64,000 bases of DNA from Palsa-661 sp035535015 (GCA_035535015.1 DATLQU010000026.1:1-64000); one strand, 5' to 3'; positions 25,643 to 34,412 are shown, counted from the first letter of the stretch. Notes: generated from the letters alone by a model not told the origin. A program made the numbers and translations.

Positions 25643-26798
25643 ATGACGGCTCCCACTCTCCGCCGGCAGGGAGCCGGCGCCTTGGGCGTCGTGGTTGTGA
25701 CGGTCTGCCTGGCCTTCGTCCCGACGGCCTGCGGTGGCGGACAGGCCGCCCAAACCCGACGGCCCCAGCGAAGTACCCGGCCATCGGCTGGCGCATCGGC
25801 CATCGGTCCGCCGTCCACCTCCAGCCCGGTGGCGGCGCCGTGGCCGGTCCGGGCCGTGACGACGACCGGAACGGGGCAAGAGATCGCTCCGACGAGCCAG
25901 GCGCTCTATTGGCTGGACGTGACCGGGCCGATATCCGAAGCCGGGAGGTCGATCACCCCCACCCGTTACGACCTCCAGTCGCACCGGATCACCAGTGCGA
26001 TGGCGGTGACCGGCATGGTGGGCAGTCCCGCCCTCACCGTGACGGGCGGTTGGGCCTGGGTCGTGATCGGCCAGGGGGCCGATGTCCTGCTGGAGCAACT
26101 CGATCTTGTCACCTTGGCTGTGCATACCGAGCGGCGTCTTCCCGTCATGGACACGCTCATGCCGTCCGACTCCTTCCCCGTCCTCACGGCCACCGTCGGA
26201 GGTCCGCTGTGGGTGGCTGCCGGGGAGGACGTCTGGGAGCTGGATCCGCCGACGGGAGTCATCGAGACCGAATTCGACGCCGGGAACCAGATCGATTCGA
26301 TGTCGACCGACCGACCGGAACGCTTCTGTACACGGGGGGAGCGGACCCGGCCGGGGAGGCGGCATGGTGGTGAGCGAATACGACGCCCGCCGTGGTGGGC
26401 TCCTGGTTCGCTCCCATCAACGCGATGCCATCGACGGGGGATCGGTGGCGGCGACGAACGGAGGGGTGTGGGGTGTCCTACCGCACCGGCATGGCAGGTC
26501 CGGCCCTCGAGTTATCGAGCGACCACCTGAAGCAGATCGAGCCGCCGACGGCCCGAACGGGCCGTTCGAGACGTTCGATCAGATCGTGGGAGTCTCTTCG
26601 AGCGTGAGCGACGGCGTCCTCTGGCTCTCGAGCTGGAACGACCTGACCTGTGCCGACCCCCGGACCGGCGTCGTCCGCGCCCGCGCAACGACCGGTTCCC
26701 TGGCCCCCGTCGCTCATGGCCGGCTGCTCTACGCCCCGTCACCGTCGGGAGGGGTGGAGGTCATCACCCCACCGGCGGCCTGTTTCGGAAGCAGCTGA
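25643..26798 (+). pseudogene. Lipoprotein with repeat-type sensor fold, two frameshifts
   Basis: It starts with a lipoprotein signal: basic start, hydrophobic VVVVTVCLAFVPT, then AC at the lipobox. The body contains repeats such as GGWAWVVIGQGADVLLEQLD, GGPLWVAAGEDVWELDP, GGVWGVLP and DGVLWLSSWNDLTC, suggesting a beta-propeller. The frame breaks near 26312 (STD continues one frame back as PTGTLLYTGGADPAGEAA) and again near 26363 (continues as MVVSEYDARRG). Each break is repaired by adding one C in a short C run. The result is a broken gene or two assembly errors. Function unknown; membrane-attached extracellular location expected. Confidence 0.7.
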
Positions 26799-27000
26799 TC
26801 GCGACCCGCAGGACGAGAGTCTCCGAATTGACCACTGGCCGCCGTCATCACGAGTTGATCCACCCGGCCGTTCAGGAGTTGCGGGTCGCCGCCTTGAGCG
26901 GTTCGTCCTAGAGCCGAAGGACCCGGGCCGAGACCGCAGGGTCCGACCCGCCCTTAGGATGCACGGATGTTGCGTCCTGAAAGCTGGACCAGACCAGTGG

Positions 27001-28243
27001 GTGCGAGTCCCACCCGGGTAATCGCCGGAAAGCCCGGTAGCAGGCCCCGGTTCGTCGTCGAGAGGCGGCGGGCTGAGCGGAGCGTCAAGAGCCTCTTCGG
27101 AGGGAGCAAGCGTGCGGGCCGTGGTGCCACCAGGCGCGAGTCCTGCAGCCTCGTCACATCCACAATGGGGGAGCCGAGCCGCTCATTTCACGGTGAAGGC
27201 AGCATTCGACCTACTGGCGTTCCGGACATGCCTCTGGTCGAGTCCCTCCGGGGTACGGGGAGCGGCACGTACGCACGGTTTGGTTCGGAACAGGAGAGGC
27301 CCGTCTGCGCAGCCTCGTCAGCAAAGACCGCTCGTATAAGCCAGTGGTGAAATCGAGCGGAGCGCAGCGGGAGTCCGACGGGGTCGTAGTACCGCTGATC
27401 GCCGCAAGGAAAGCGGCAGGAGGGAAGGACCCCGACTTCGGTCACGTCGGAGACGGAGGTAAGCGTGAGGGCATGACCGGGACCGCCCGGTCCAACTACC
27501 CCGAGGGCCGCCATACGGCCCCCGCCAAAGTGCGACAACTCCAGAACCGGCTATGGGCTGCGGCCAAGCAGTCTGAGGGTCGGCGTTTCCACGCCCTGTA
27601 TGACCGCATCTTCAGAAGTGACGTTCTGGAGACGGCGTGGGAGCGGGTCCGAGCCAATCGTGGAGCCGCCGGGGTCGATGGTCTGACCTTGGCGTCAGTG
27701 GAGGCCTATGGGGTCGAGCGCCTGCTCGGTGAGCTCCAGGAGCGCCTCCGTGCAGGCATCTACCGCCCGAAAGCAGTTCGCCGGGTGGAGATCCCGAAGC
27801 CCGACGGGTCCAAACGCCCGTTGGGCATCCCCACCGTGATGGACATAGTGGCCCAGCAGGCGACGAAGATCGTCCTCGAGCCCATTTTCGAGGCCGACTT
27901 CCTACCCTGCTCGTTCGGGTTCCGGCCCAGGCGGTCGGCCACCGACGCCCTGGAGAGGCTCCGGGTCGGCTTTATCGAAGGCAGCCACTTCGTCCTCGAG
28001 GCCGACATCCGGGACTTCTTCGGTCAGATCGACCACGAGAGGCTTCTCTCCCTGGTCGCTCAGCTGGTGTCCGACCGGCGGGTGCTCAAACTGTTGCGGC
28101 AGTGGTTGCGTGCCGGGGTGCTGGTCGACGGGGTCGTGTCCGAGACGGTCACGGGCACTCCCCAGGGCGGGGTGATCTCACCTCTCCTGGCCAACATCTA
28201 CCTGCACGCCTTCGACCGGGCCTGGGCCGAGCGGGGCATGGGA
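27001..28243 (+). mobile_element. Group II intron, 3'-truncated
   Basis: The element begins with GTGCG at 27001, the 5' consensus of bacterial group II introns, and continues with about 340 nt of structured RNA region before the intron-encoded protein. The reverse transcriptase stops in the palm domain and no domain V (GAGC...AAAG...CGGTTC) or domain VI is found downstream. About 1 kb of the 3' end is therefore missing and it cannot splice or move by itself. A hairpin AGGATGCA/TGCGTCCT (26956-26978) lies 22 bp upstream, as at sites used by terminator-targeting introns. The 3' limit is approximate. Confidence 0.8.
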
Positions 28244-28285
28244 GAACGTCGGCACGACGCCCCCGCCAGGGGACAGGGAGACTGA
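27344..28285 (+). CDS. ltrA: Group II intron reverse transcriptase/maturase, truncated
   Basis: A 313-residue N-terminal part. It holds RT motifs 0-4: WERVRANRGAAGVDGLTL, YRPKAVRRVEIPKPDGSKRPLGIPT split over two motifs, PCSFGFRPRRSATDAL, EADIRDFFGQIDH (first catalytic Asp), and TPQGGVISPLLANIYLH. After FDRAWAERGMGE the frame leaves homology and ends 16 codons later, just before the YADD active-site motif. The maturase X domain and DNA-binding/endonuclease domains are absent, so the protein is inactive. The next gene starts 6 bp after its stop. Confidence 0.85.
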   Translation: MVKSSGAQRESDGVVVPLIAARKAAGGKDPDFGHVGDGGKREGMTGTARSNYPEGRHTAPAKVRQLQNRLWAAAKQSEGRRFHALYDRIFRSDVLETAWERVRANRGAAGVDGLTLASVEAYGVERLLGELQERLRAGIYRPKAVRRVEIPKPDGSKRPLGIPTVMDIVAQQATKIVLEPIFEADFLPCSFGFRPRRSATDALERLRVGFIEGSHFVLEADIRDFFGQIDHERLLSLVAQLVSDRRVLKLLRQWLRAGVLVDGVVSETVTGTPQGGVISPLLANIYLHAFDRAWAERGMGERRHDAPARGQGD

Positions 28286-28291
28286 ATACCA

Positions 28292-30103
28292 ATGGCCGAC
28301 GCCGGCGTGGTCCACCTGCGCTCGCCCCTGGTCGGGACCATCGTGACGGTCATGGCACCCGGCGCGTCGGTGTCACCCGACACCGTGGTCGCCCTCGTCG
28401 AATCCATGAAGATGGAATATCCGGTGCTGGCCGGCCACCACGGCATCGTCGGTTCGGTGGCCGTCGGCATCGGCGACGCAGTGGACGCGGGCACCGTCCT
28501 GGTAGAGCTTCATCGAGCGGCGGCGGCGGCCGCACCACCGGCAGCCGCCGGGACCCCGTCGGTGGCCGGGGAACCCGACCGCCTGGCCGAGCTGAAGGAG
28601 CGGACCCGTTTGCTCGGGGATGCGGCTCGGCTCGACGCGGTGGCCAAACGGCACGGCCGGGGGCTCCGGACGGCGCGGGAGAACGTGGCCGATCTGATCG
28701 ACCCGGATTCCTTCATCGAATACGGCCGCTTCACCTACGCGGCGCAGACCAGGCGTCGGAGCCTGGAGGATCTGATCGCCAAGACCCCGGGGGACGGCCT
28801 CGTCTGCGGCACGGCCACGGTCGCCGGGACGCCGGTGGCCGTTCTCTCCTACGACGCCATGGTGCTGGCCGGGACCCAGGGTCAACGCAACCATCAGAAG
28901 AAGGATCGTCTGTTCGACCTGGTGATGCGTCAGGGTCTCCCGGTCGTGTTCTTCACCGAGGGGGGCGGAGGAAGACCCGGAGACACCGACAATCACGTCG
29001 TCACCGGGCTCAACACCGAGGCCTTCCATGCGTTCGCCTCCCTGTCGGGGGCGGTGCGGACGATCGGGATCGCCGCCGGCCGGTGCTTCGCCGGCAATGC
29101 CGCGCTCTTCGGCTGCTGCGACGTCGCCGTCGCCGTGGACGGTGCCACGATCGGCATGGGCGGACCGGCCATGATCGAGGGCGGCGGCCTCGGGGTGGTC
29201 GAGCCCGAGGCCGTGGGACCCGTCGCCGTCCACCAGCAGGCGGGCTCGGTCGACCTGCTGGCCCGGGACGAGGCTCACGCCGTCGAGCTGACCAAACTGC
29301 TCTTGGCCCTCGACACCCGGCAGCCGGCAGCCGATGACCATCAACGGTCGGAAGCGTTGCGCCACGTTCTGCCGACGGACCGCCGCCGCGCCTACGACGT
29401 GCGGGGACTGCTCGATGTCGTGGTAGACCCGGGCTCGCTGCTCGAGCTCAGGCCCGGGTTCGGCGGCGCCATCGTCACGGCGTTCGGTCGACTCGCTGGG
29501 CGGCCCGTCGCCGTCGTGGCCAACAACCCGGGCGTGAACGCCGGAGCCATCGACGCGCCGGCGGCGGACAAGGCGGCCCGCTTCCTCCAACTCGCTGATG
29601 CTTGGGGGCTCCCGGTGGTGAGCTTCGTCGATACGCCGGGGTTCATGGTCGGACCGGAGACGGAAGCGACCGGGCTGGTCCGCCATGCGGGCCGGCTGTT
29701 CGTGGCTGGCGCCGCTTTGCGCGTTCCGATGGTGGCCGTGGTCACCCGACGCGGCTACGGCCTCGGTGCCCAGGCCATGTGCGGAGGGAGCTTCACCACA
29801 CCGCTGCTGACGGTGGCCTGGCCGCAGGCCGAGCTCGGGGGGATGGGGCTCGAAGGGGCGGTCCGTCTCGGTTTCCGCGCCGAGTTGGACGCCATCGCCG
29901 ACCCCACGGAACGGGCGACGGCCGAGGGGCGGATGATCGCCGCCGCCTACGAGCAGGGCCGGGCCCTGAACGTGGCCGGCCATCTCGAGATCGACGACGT
30001 GATCGACCCGGACGACACCCGTCGGCTGGTGGTCGCCACCCTCGATCGCGCCCCGGCCCGGCTTCCCGGCGTCGGTCGACGGCGTTTCGTCGATCCCTTC
30101 TGA
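28292..30103 (+). CDS. Acyl-CoA carboxylase: biotin carrier domain fused to carboxyltransferase
   Basis: A 603-residue protein. Residues 5-76 are a biotinyl domain with VESMKMEYPV (biotin Lys40). Residues about 90-600 are N and C carboxyltransferase domains, with VFFTEGGGGRPGD, GIAAGRCFAGNAALFGCCD, SFVDTPGFMVGPE and VTRRGYGLGAQAMCGGSF. The order BCCP-CT is the last two-thirds of the single-chain BC-BCCP-CT carboxylases of some actinobacteria. The biotin carboxylase is absent, and directly upstream lies the truncated intron. It may work with a separate BC subunit, or be the surviving part of a longer gene. Substrate unknown. Confidence 0.85.
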   Translation: MADAGVVHLRSPLVGTIVTVMAPGASVSPDTVVALVESMKMEYPVLAGHHGIVGSVAVGIGDAVDAGTVLVELHRAAAAAAPPAAAGTPSVAGEPDRLAELKERTRLLGDAARLDAVAKRHGRGLRTARENVADLIDPDSFIEYGRFTYAAQTRRRSLEDLIAKTPGDGLVCGTATVAGTPVAVLSYDAMVLAGTQGQRNHQKKDRLFDLVMRQGLPVVFFTEGGGGRPGDTDNHVVTGLNTEAFHAFASLSGAVRTIGIAAGRCFAGNAALFGCCDVAVAVDGATIGMGGPAMIEGGGLGVVEPEAVGPVAVHQQAGSVDLLARDEAHAVELTKLLLALDTRQPAADDHQRSEALRHVLPTDRRRAYDVRGLLDVVVDPGSLLELRPGFGGAIVTAFGRLAGRPVAVVANNPGVNAGAIDAPAADKAARFLQLADAWGLPVVSFVDTPGFMVGPETEATGLVRHAGRLFVAGAALRVPMVAVVTRRGYGLGAQAMCGGSFTTPLLTVAWPQAELGGMGLEGAVRLGFRAELDAIADPTERATAEGRMIAAAYEQGRALNVAGHLEIDDVIDPDDTRRLVVATLDRAPARLPGVGRRRFVDPF

Positions 30104-30160
30104 GCATCGGCACCCCACGGCGCCAGGGCGCCCCAACAGACGACGGTTCGACGGCCGACG

Positions 30161-30205
30161 GTTCAGCGGGCGAGAGTTCAGCGGGCGAGAGTTCAGCGGG
30201 CGAGA
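30161..30205. repeat. 15-bp tandem repeat spanning the ecm stop
   Basis: Three copies of GTTCAGCGGGCGAGA at 30161-30175, 30176-30190 and 30191-30205. On the minus strand each unit is ACTCTCGCCCGC-TGA, so the ecm stop is followed by two more in-frame stops 15 bp apart, each with the same T-L-A-R codons before it. Confidence 0.9.
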
Positions 30206-32199
30206 GTGGCCCGATGCTCTTCGGCCAGGGTGACGAGCTCGGCCATGATGCGGCCGAAGTCGAAGTCCTTCGGGGTGTAGACGGCCGCCACCCCCTTGTC
30301 GCGCAGGATCTTGGCGTCGTCGGGGGGGATGATGCCGCCCACGATGACGGGGACGTCGATGCCGGCGGCCCGGAGCCGGTCGAGGATGTCGGGGACGAGG
30401 TCGAGGTGGCTGCCGGAGAGGATGGAGATGCCCACGAGGTCCACGTCCTCGTCGCGGGCGGCGGCCACGATCTGTTCGGGGGAGAGCCGGATGCCCTGGT
30501 AGATGACTTCGAATCCGGCGTCGCGGGCGGCCACGGCGATCTGTTCGGCGCCGTTCGAGTGGCCGTCGAGGCCGGGCTTGGCCACGAGCAGGCGCGGCGG
30601 ACCACCGGTGCGGTCGGCTAGGGCCTTCGTCCGGGTCCGGACACCGGCCACCTCGTCGCCCCGGTGGCCGACGCCTCCGGTGACACCGGTGGGGGCGCGG
30701 TACTCACCGAAGATGTCGCGCAACACCCGGGCCCATTCCCCGGTTGTGCCGCCGGCGTGGGCCAGGGCGATGGTGGCGGGCATGACGTTGGCGTCGGGAT
30801 CCTCGGCCGCGGCGCGCAGGTCGTCGAGGGCGCGGGCGACGGCCGTGGCCTCGCGGCCCGAGCGCCAGGCGACGACGTCCTCGCGCAGGTGGGCCTCCTC
30901 GGCCGGATCGACCCGCAAGATGGAGGCGGCGCCGTCGAGACCGGCGGCCAGAGGGGAGGGCTCGGTCTCGGTGAAGCAGTTGACACCGACCACCTGGAGC
31001 TCCCCCGTCTCGATCCGGCGGACCCGGTCGGCCTGGGAGCCGACCAGCCGGCGTTTCAGCTCGTCGACCGCCTCGAAGGCCCCACCGAGGTCGAGGACGT
31101 CGTGCAATTCGATCATCGCCGCCTCGGCCAGCTCTGTCGTCTTGGCCTCGATGACCACCGAGCCTTCGAAGATGTCGTCGTACTCGAGCAGATCGGTCTC
31201 GAAGGCCAGGATCTGCTGGATCCGCAGTGACCACTGCTGATCCCAGGGCCGGGGCAGGCCCAGGGCCTCATTCCAAGCCGGCAACTGCAGGGCCCGGGCC
31301 CGGGCGTGGCGCGAAAGGGTGACCCCGAGGGCTTCGAGGACGATGCGGGGGACGTTGTTCTCGGGCTGCGCCTCGGTCAGGCCGAGCGAATTGACCTGGA
31401 CGCCGTAGCGGAAACGGCGGAGCAACGGGTCCTCGACGCCGTAGCGCTCGCGGCAGATCTGGTCCCAGAGCCGGGTGAAGGCGCGGACCTTGCAGGTCTC
31501 TTCGACGAAGCGGATGCCGGCGTTCACGAAGAACGAGATCCGGCCGACCACAGCGGGCAACTCCGAGGGATCGATCTTGCCCGAGTCGCGCACGGCGTCG
31601 AGGACACCGACGGCGGTGGCCAGCGCGTAGGCCAGCTCCTGGGTGGGGGTGGCCCCGGCCTCCTGGAGGTGGTAACTGCAGACGTTGATGGGATTCCAGC
31701 CCGGAACGTGGCGGACGGTGTAGGCGATGGTGTCCACGATCAGCCGGCGGCTGGGGCCGGGCGGGAAGATGTAGGTCCCGCGCGAGAGGTACTCCTTCAC
31801 GATGTCGTTCTGGGTGGTGCCCGAGAGGCGTCGGGGGTCGGCTCCGGTGTTCTCGGCGTGGGCGATGTAGAGGCCGAGCAACCACGCCGCGGTGGCGTTG
31901 ATGGTCATGGAGGTGTTCATGGTCTCGACCGGGATGCCGTCCATCAGCTGTCCCATGTGGCCGAGGTGGGCGACGGGGACGCCGACCTTGCCCACCTCGC
32001 CGGCCGCCTCGGGGGAATCGGGGTCGTAGCCCGTCTGGGTGGGCAGGTCGAAGGCGATCGAGAGACCCGTCTGGCCCTTGGCCAGGTTGGTCCGGTAGAG
32101 GGTGTTGGAGGCCCGGGCCGACGAGTGGCCCGAGTAGGTCCTCATCACCCAGGGCTTCTCACGGCCGGGCCTGGTCGGCCCCCCCTGGCTCACCGCCAC
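30193..32199 (-). CDS. ecm: Ethylmalonyl-CoA mutase
   Basis: A 668-residue B12-dependent acyl-CoA mutase in one chain. The N-terminal catalytic barrel has REKPWVMRTYSGHSSARASN and GLSIAFDLPTQTGYD. The C-terminal cobalamin domain has KPGLDGHSNGAEQIAVAARD, the DxHxxG motif with the SNGAEQ continuation characteristic of Ecm/MeaA rather than methylmalonyl-CoA mutase (DRGA). It converts ethylmalonyl-CoA to methylsuccinyl-CoA, the step after Ccr and the epimerase. It follows the hydroxybutyryl-CoA dehydrogenase by 3 bp in one transcript. The 3' end carries a tandem repeat of the stop segment. Confidence 0.9.
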   Translation of the reverse strand: MAVSQGGPTRPGREKPWVMRTYSGHSSARASNTLYRTNLAKGQTGLSIAFDLPTQTGYDPDSPEAAGEVGKVGVPVAHLGHMGQLMDGIPVETMNTSMTINATAAWLLGLYIAHAENTGADPRRLSGTTQNDIVKEYLSRGTYIFPPGPSRRLIVDTIAYTVRHVPGWNPINVCSYHLQEAGATPTQELAYALATAVGVLDAVRDSGKIDPSELPAVVGRISFFVNAGIRFVEETCKVRAFTRLWDQICRERYGVEDPLLRRFRYGVQVNSLGLTEAQPENNVPRIVLEALGVTLSRHARARALQLPAWNEALGLPRPWDQQWSLRIQQILAFETDLLEYDDIFEGSVVIEAKTTELAEAAMIELHDVLDLGGAFEAVDELKRRLVGSQADRVRRIETGELQVVGVNCFTETEPSPLAAGLDGAASILRVDPAEEAHLREDVVAWRSGREATAVARALDDLRAAAEDPDANVMPATIALAHAGGTTGEWARVLRDIFGEYRAPTGVTGGVGHRGDEVAGVRTRTKALADRTGGPPRLLVAKPGLDGHSNGAEQIAVAARDAGFEVIYQGIRLSPEQIVAAARDEDVDLVGISILSGSHLDLVPDILDRLRAAGIDVPVIVGGIIPPDDAKILRDKGVAAVYTPKDFDFGRIMAELVTLAEEHRATLAR

Positions 32200-32202
32200 C
32201 GA

Positions 32203-33057
32203 CTACTTCCGGTAGTCGTAGAAGCCCTGGCCGGACTTCCGTCCGAAGAGCTCGGCCGAGACCATCCGGCGCAGGAGCGGGACGGCGGCGTAGTTGGGGT
32301 CGCGGTACTCCTGGTAGAGGGCGTCGAGAATGGCCAGGCTGGTGTCGAGACCGACCAGGTCGAGTAGGGCGAAGGGACCCATGGGGAAGCCGCAGCCGCC
32401 CTTCATGGCCGTGTCGATGCCCTCCATGGACGCCACCTTCTGCTCGAGCAGGCGGACGGCGTTGTTCAGGTAGGGGAAGAGCAGGGCGTTCACGATGAAA
32501 CCGGCCTGGTCCTTCACCTCGACGGGCGACTTGCCGCAGCTCTCGGCGAAAGCCATGGCGGCGGCCACGGTGCCGTCCGAGGCGGTGATGGGCCTGACCA
32601 CCTCCACCAGGGCCATGACCGGTGCCGGGTTGAAGAAGTGGATGCCGCAGACCTTGTCGGGCCGGCCCGTCTCCATGGCCATGTCCACCACGGGCAGGGT
32701 GGAGGTGTTGGTGGCCAGGATGGTGTGGTCCCCGCAGATCCGGTCCAGCTCGGAGAAGAGGTGCCTCTTGACGGCCAGGTCCTCGACCACGGACTCGATG
32801 ACCAGGTCGCAGCCGGCCAGCTCGGAGAGGTCGGAGACGGCGGTGACCCGGGCCATGGCGCCGTCGCGGTCCTCGGCCGAGATCTTCTCCTTGTCGACCT
32901 GCTTGGCCAGGGACTTGGCCATGCCGGCGACCATGCCGTCGGCCGTGCCCTGGGCCCGCGAGCGGAGGATCACCTCGAAGCCACGGACAGCGGCGGTCTC
33001 GGCGATGCCGGACCCCATGATCCCGGAACCGACGATTCCTACGCGCTTGATGGACAT
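32203..33057 (-). CDS. 3-hydroxybutyryl-CoA dehydrogenase
   Basis: A 284-residue single-domain 3-hydroxyacyl-CoA dehydrogenase. GIVGSGIMGSGIAE binds NAD, TNTSTLPVVDMA and FGIHFFNPAP-like CGIHFFNPAPVMALVEVV hold the catalytic His, and DQAGFIVNALLFPYLNNAV forms the C-terminal domain. It interconverts acetoacetyl-CoA and 3-hydroxybutyryl-CoA. First gene of the pair with ecm, it would link thiolase to crotonyl-CoA; the needed crotonase is not in the window. A -10 box lies 6 nt before the ATG. Confidence 0.93.
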   Translation of the reverse strand: MSIKRVGIVGSGIMGSGIAETAAVRGFEVILRSRAQGTADGMVAGMAKSLAKQVDKEKISAEDRDGAMARVTAVSDLSELAGCDLVIESVVEDLAVKRHLFSELDRICGDHTILATNTSTLPVVDMAMETGRPDKVCGIHFFNPAPVMALVEVVRPITASDGTVAAAMAFAESCGKSPVEVKDQAGFIVNALLFPYLNNAVRLLEQKVASMEGIDTAMKGGCGFPMGPFALLDLVGLDTSLAILDALYQEYRDPNYAAVPLLRRMVSAELFGRKSGQGFYDYRK

Positions 33058-33063
33058 CCCCGC

Positions 33064-33069
33064 ATGTTA
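33064..33069 (-). promoter_or_regulatory. -10 box of the hydroxybutyryl-CoA dehydrogenase/ecm unit (leaderless layout)
   Basis: TAACAT on the minus strand, 6 nt before ATG 33057. Confidence 0.5.
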
Positions 33070-33113
33070 CCAAGCAGTAGGGAGTTGGCTCCGGGGGGCC
33101 GGGCGGCACGCTC

Positions 33114-33119
33114 TACAGT
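33114..33119 (+). promoter_or_regulatory. -10 box of the S51-family gene (leaderless layout)
   Basis: TACAGT lies 7 nt before GTG 33127. It is divergent from the hbd promoter 45 bp away. Confidence 0.5.
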
Positions 33120-33126
33120 GGCCCCC

Positions 33127-33801
33127 GTGCCTACCCCCTGTGGACCCCTGGCGCTGGTGGGGGGCAACGAGTGGCAGCCGGGCTGCGAGTTCGACGCCGA
33201 CCTGCTGGCCGCCTCGGGCGGCCGCCATGTTCTCGTCCTGCCCACCGCCGCCGCCTACCAGCATCCGGAGAAGGCGGTCGAGAGCGCGGACGCCTGGTTC
33301 AAGGGTCTCGGCGGCACTGTCCGGGGGCTGATGGTCCTCGGCCGGGCCGACGCCGAGGACGAGGCCATGGCCGCCGCCGTCCGGGCCGGCCGGTTCATCT
33401 ACCTGGGCGGCGGATCGCCCATGCACCTGCGGTCGGTCCTGAAGGCGTCGCCCGTCTGGGAGGCGCTGCTGGAGGCCTGGCGCCACGGCGCCGTGGTGGC
33501 CGGCTCCTCGGCCGGGGCCATGGTGTTGACCGATCCGATGGTGGACTCCCGGGGCGGGGCGTTGACCGTCGGCCTGGGCATGGTCCAGCAGATCGCCGTG
33601 ATCCCGCATTTCGGTGAGGAGAACGCCGAGAAGGTGCACCGGTCGATCGCCCTGGCCGCTCCCGGCCTGCCTGTGGTCGGCATCCCCGAGAGGACGGCGC
33701 TCATCCGCGACCCCGACGGCGGCTGGCGCCAGGCCGGCCAGGGTGAGGTCCAGGTGTTCGTGAGTGGCAAGCCCGCCGGATTCGACGCCCTGCCGCACTG
33801 A
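33127..33801 (+). CDS. Peptidase S51 / cyanophycinase-like protein
   Basis: A 224-residue protein with a class I glutamine amidotransferase-like fold. AGSSAGAMVL holds the nucleophilic Ser in a G-x-S-x-G turn; IYLGGGSPMHLRSVL is the preceding conserved loop. The family includes dipeptidase E, which cuts N-terminal Asp dipeptides, and cyanophycinase. No cyanophycin synthetase is seen nearby, so a general peptidase role is as likely. Start GTG chosen for the -10 box before it and the onset of homology (PLALVGGNEW). Confidence 0.85.
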   Translation: MPTPCGPLALVGGNEWQPGCEFDADLLAASGGRHVLVLPTAAAYQHPEKAVESADAWFKGLGGTVRGLMVLGRADAEDEAMAAAVRAGRFIYLGGGSPMHLRSVLKASPVWEALLEAWRHGAVVAGSSAGAMVLTDPMVDSRGGALTVGLGMVQQIAVIPHFGEENAEKVHRSIALAAPGLPVVGIPERTALIRDPDGGWRQAGQGEVQVFVSGKPAGFDALPH

Positions 33802-33815
33802 CCCGCGGCGGGAGG

Positions 33816-34370
33816 TCAGTGCGATTCGGCGATGGTGAGCGATTCGATGGTGACCTGCTCGGACGGCTTACCGCCGGCGGTGCCGACGGCATCGATGGCG
33901 GCCACCGTTTCCAGGCCCGAGACCACCTTGCCGAACAGCGAGTACTGAGGCGGCAGACGCATGCCGTCGGGACCGGAGATGACGAAGAACTGGCTGCCGT
34001 TGGTATTGGGTCCGGCGTTGGCCATGGCCAGGGATCCCAATTCGTAGCGACCGGGCTTGGGTAGTTCGTCGGCGAACTGGTACCCCGGACCGCCGGTGCC
34101 GCGGCCGGTGGGGTCGCCGCCCTGGAGGACGAAGCCGGGGATGATCCGGTGGAAGACGATGCCGTCGAAGTAGTGGTAGCGGGCCAGGACGACGAAGGAG
34201 TTGACCGTCCGGGGGGCGGCCACCGGATCGAGGGCGATGGTCATCGTGCCCTTCGAGGTTTCCATGGTGGCCGTGTAGCGCTTGGCCGGGTCGATGCACA
34301 TGGGGGGCTCGGCATCGAATTTGCGGCGCTGGGGGCTGGAGCCGGAGGGGTCCGGGCATTCGAAGGTCAT
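33816..34370 (-). CDS. Cyclophilin-type peptidyl-prolyl isomerase
   Basis: A 184-residue protein with the cyclophilin core: VNSFVVLARYHYFDGIVFHRIIPGFVLQGGDP (catalytic Arg in FHRI), then MANAGPNTNGSQFFV and YSLFGKVVSG. A short N-terminal extension lacks a signal peptide. It catalyses cis-trans isomerisation at proline. It follows the membrane-anchored cyclophilin at 34413-35288 after 42 bp with GAGGA as ribosome site, so the two form an operon. The Trp position that binds cyclosporin is not conserved as in eukaryotes. Confidence 0.92.
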   Translation of the reverse strand: MTFECPDPSGSSPQRRKFDAEPPMCIDPAKRYTATMETSKGTMTIALDPVAAPRTVNSFVVLARYHYFDGIVFHRIIPGFVLQGGDPTGRGTGGPGYQFADELPKPGRYELGSLAMANAGPNTNGSQFFVISGPDGMRLPPQYSLFGKVVSGLETVAAIDAVGTAGGKPSEQVTIESLTIAESH

Positions 34371-34412
34371 GGCGTCCTCGGGATCTCGGGGGTCAGGATG
34401 AATCGACGGTGA

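Noticed and set aside
25481..26365. Upstream extension of the GH4 reading frame
   Set aside because: No GH4 sequence lies before the NAD motif that begins at 25480, and a -10 box sits just upstream of that ATG.
30193..32199. Assignment as methylmalonyl-CoA mutase
   Set aside because: The cobalamin motif reads DGHSNGAEQ as in ethylmalonyl-CoA mutase, and ccr is nearby.
33127..33801. Firm call as cyanophycinase
   Set aside because: The fold and Ser motif are shared by several S51 peptidases and no cyanophycin synthetase is seen.
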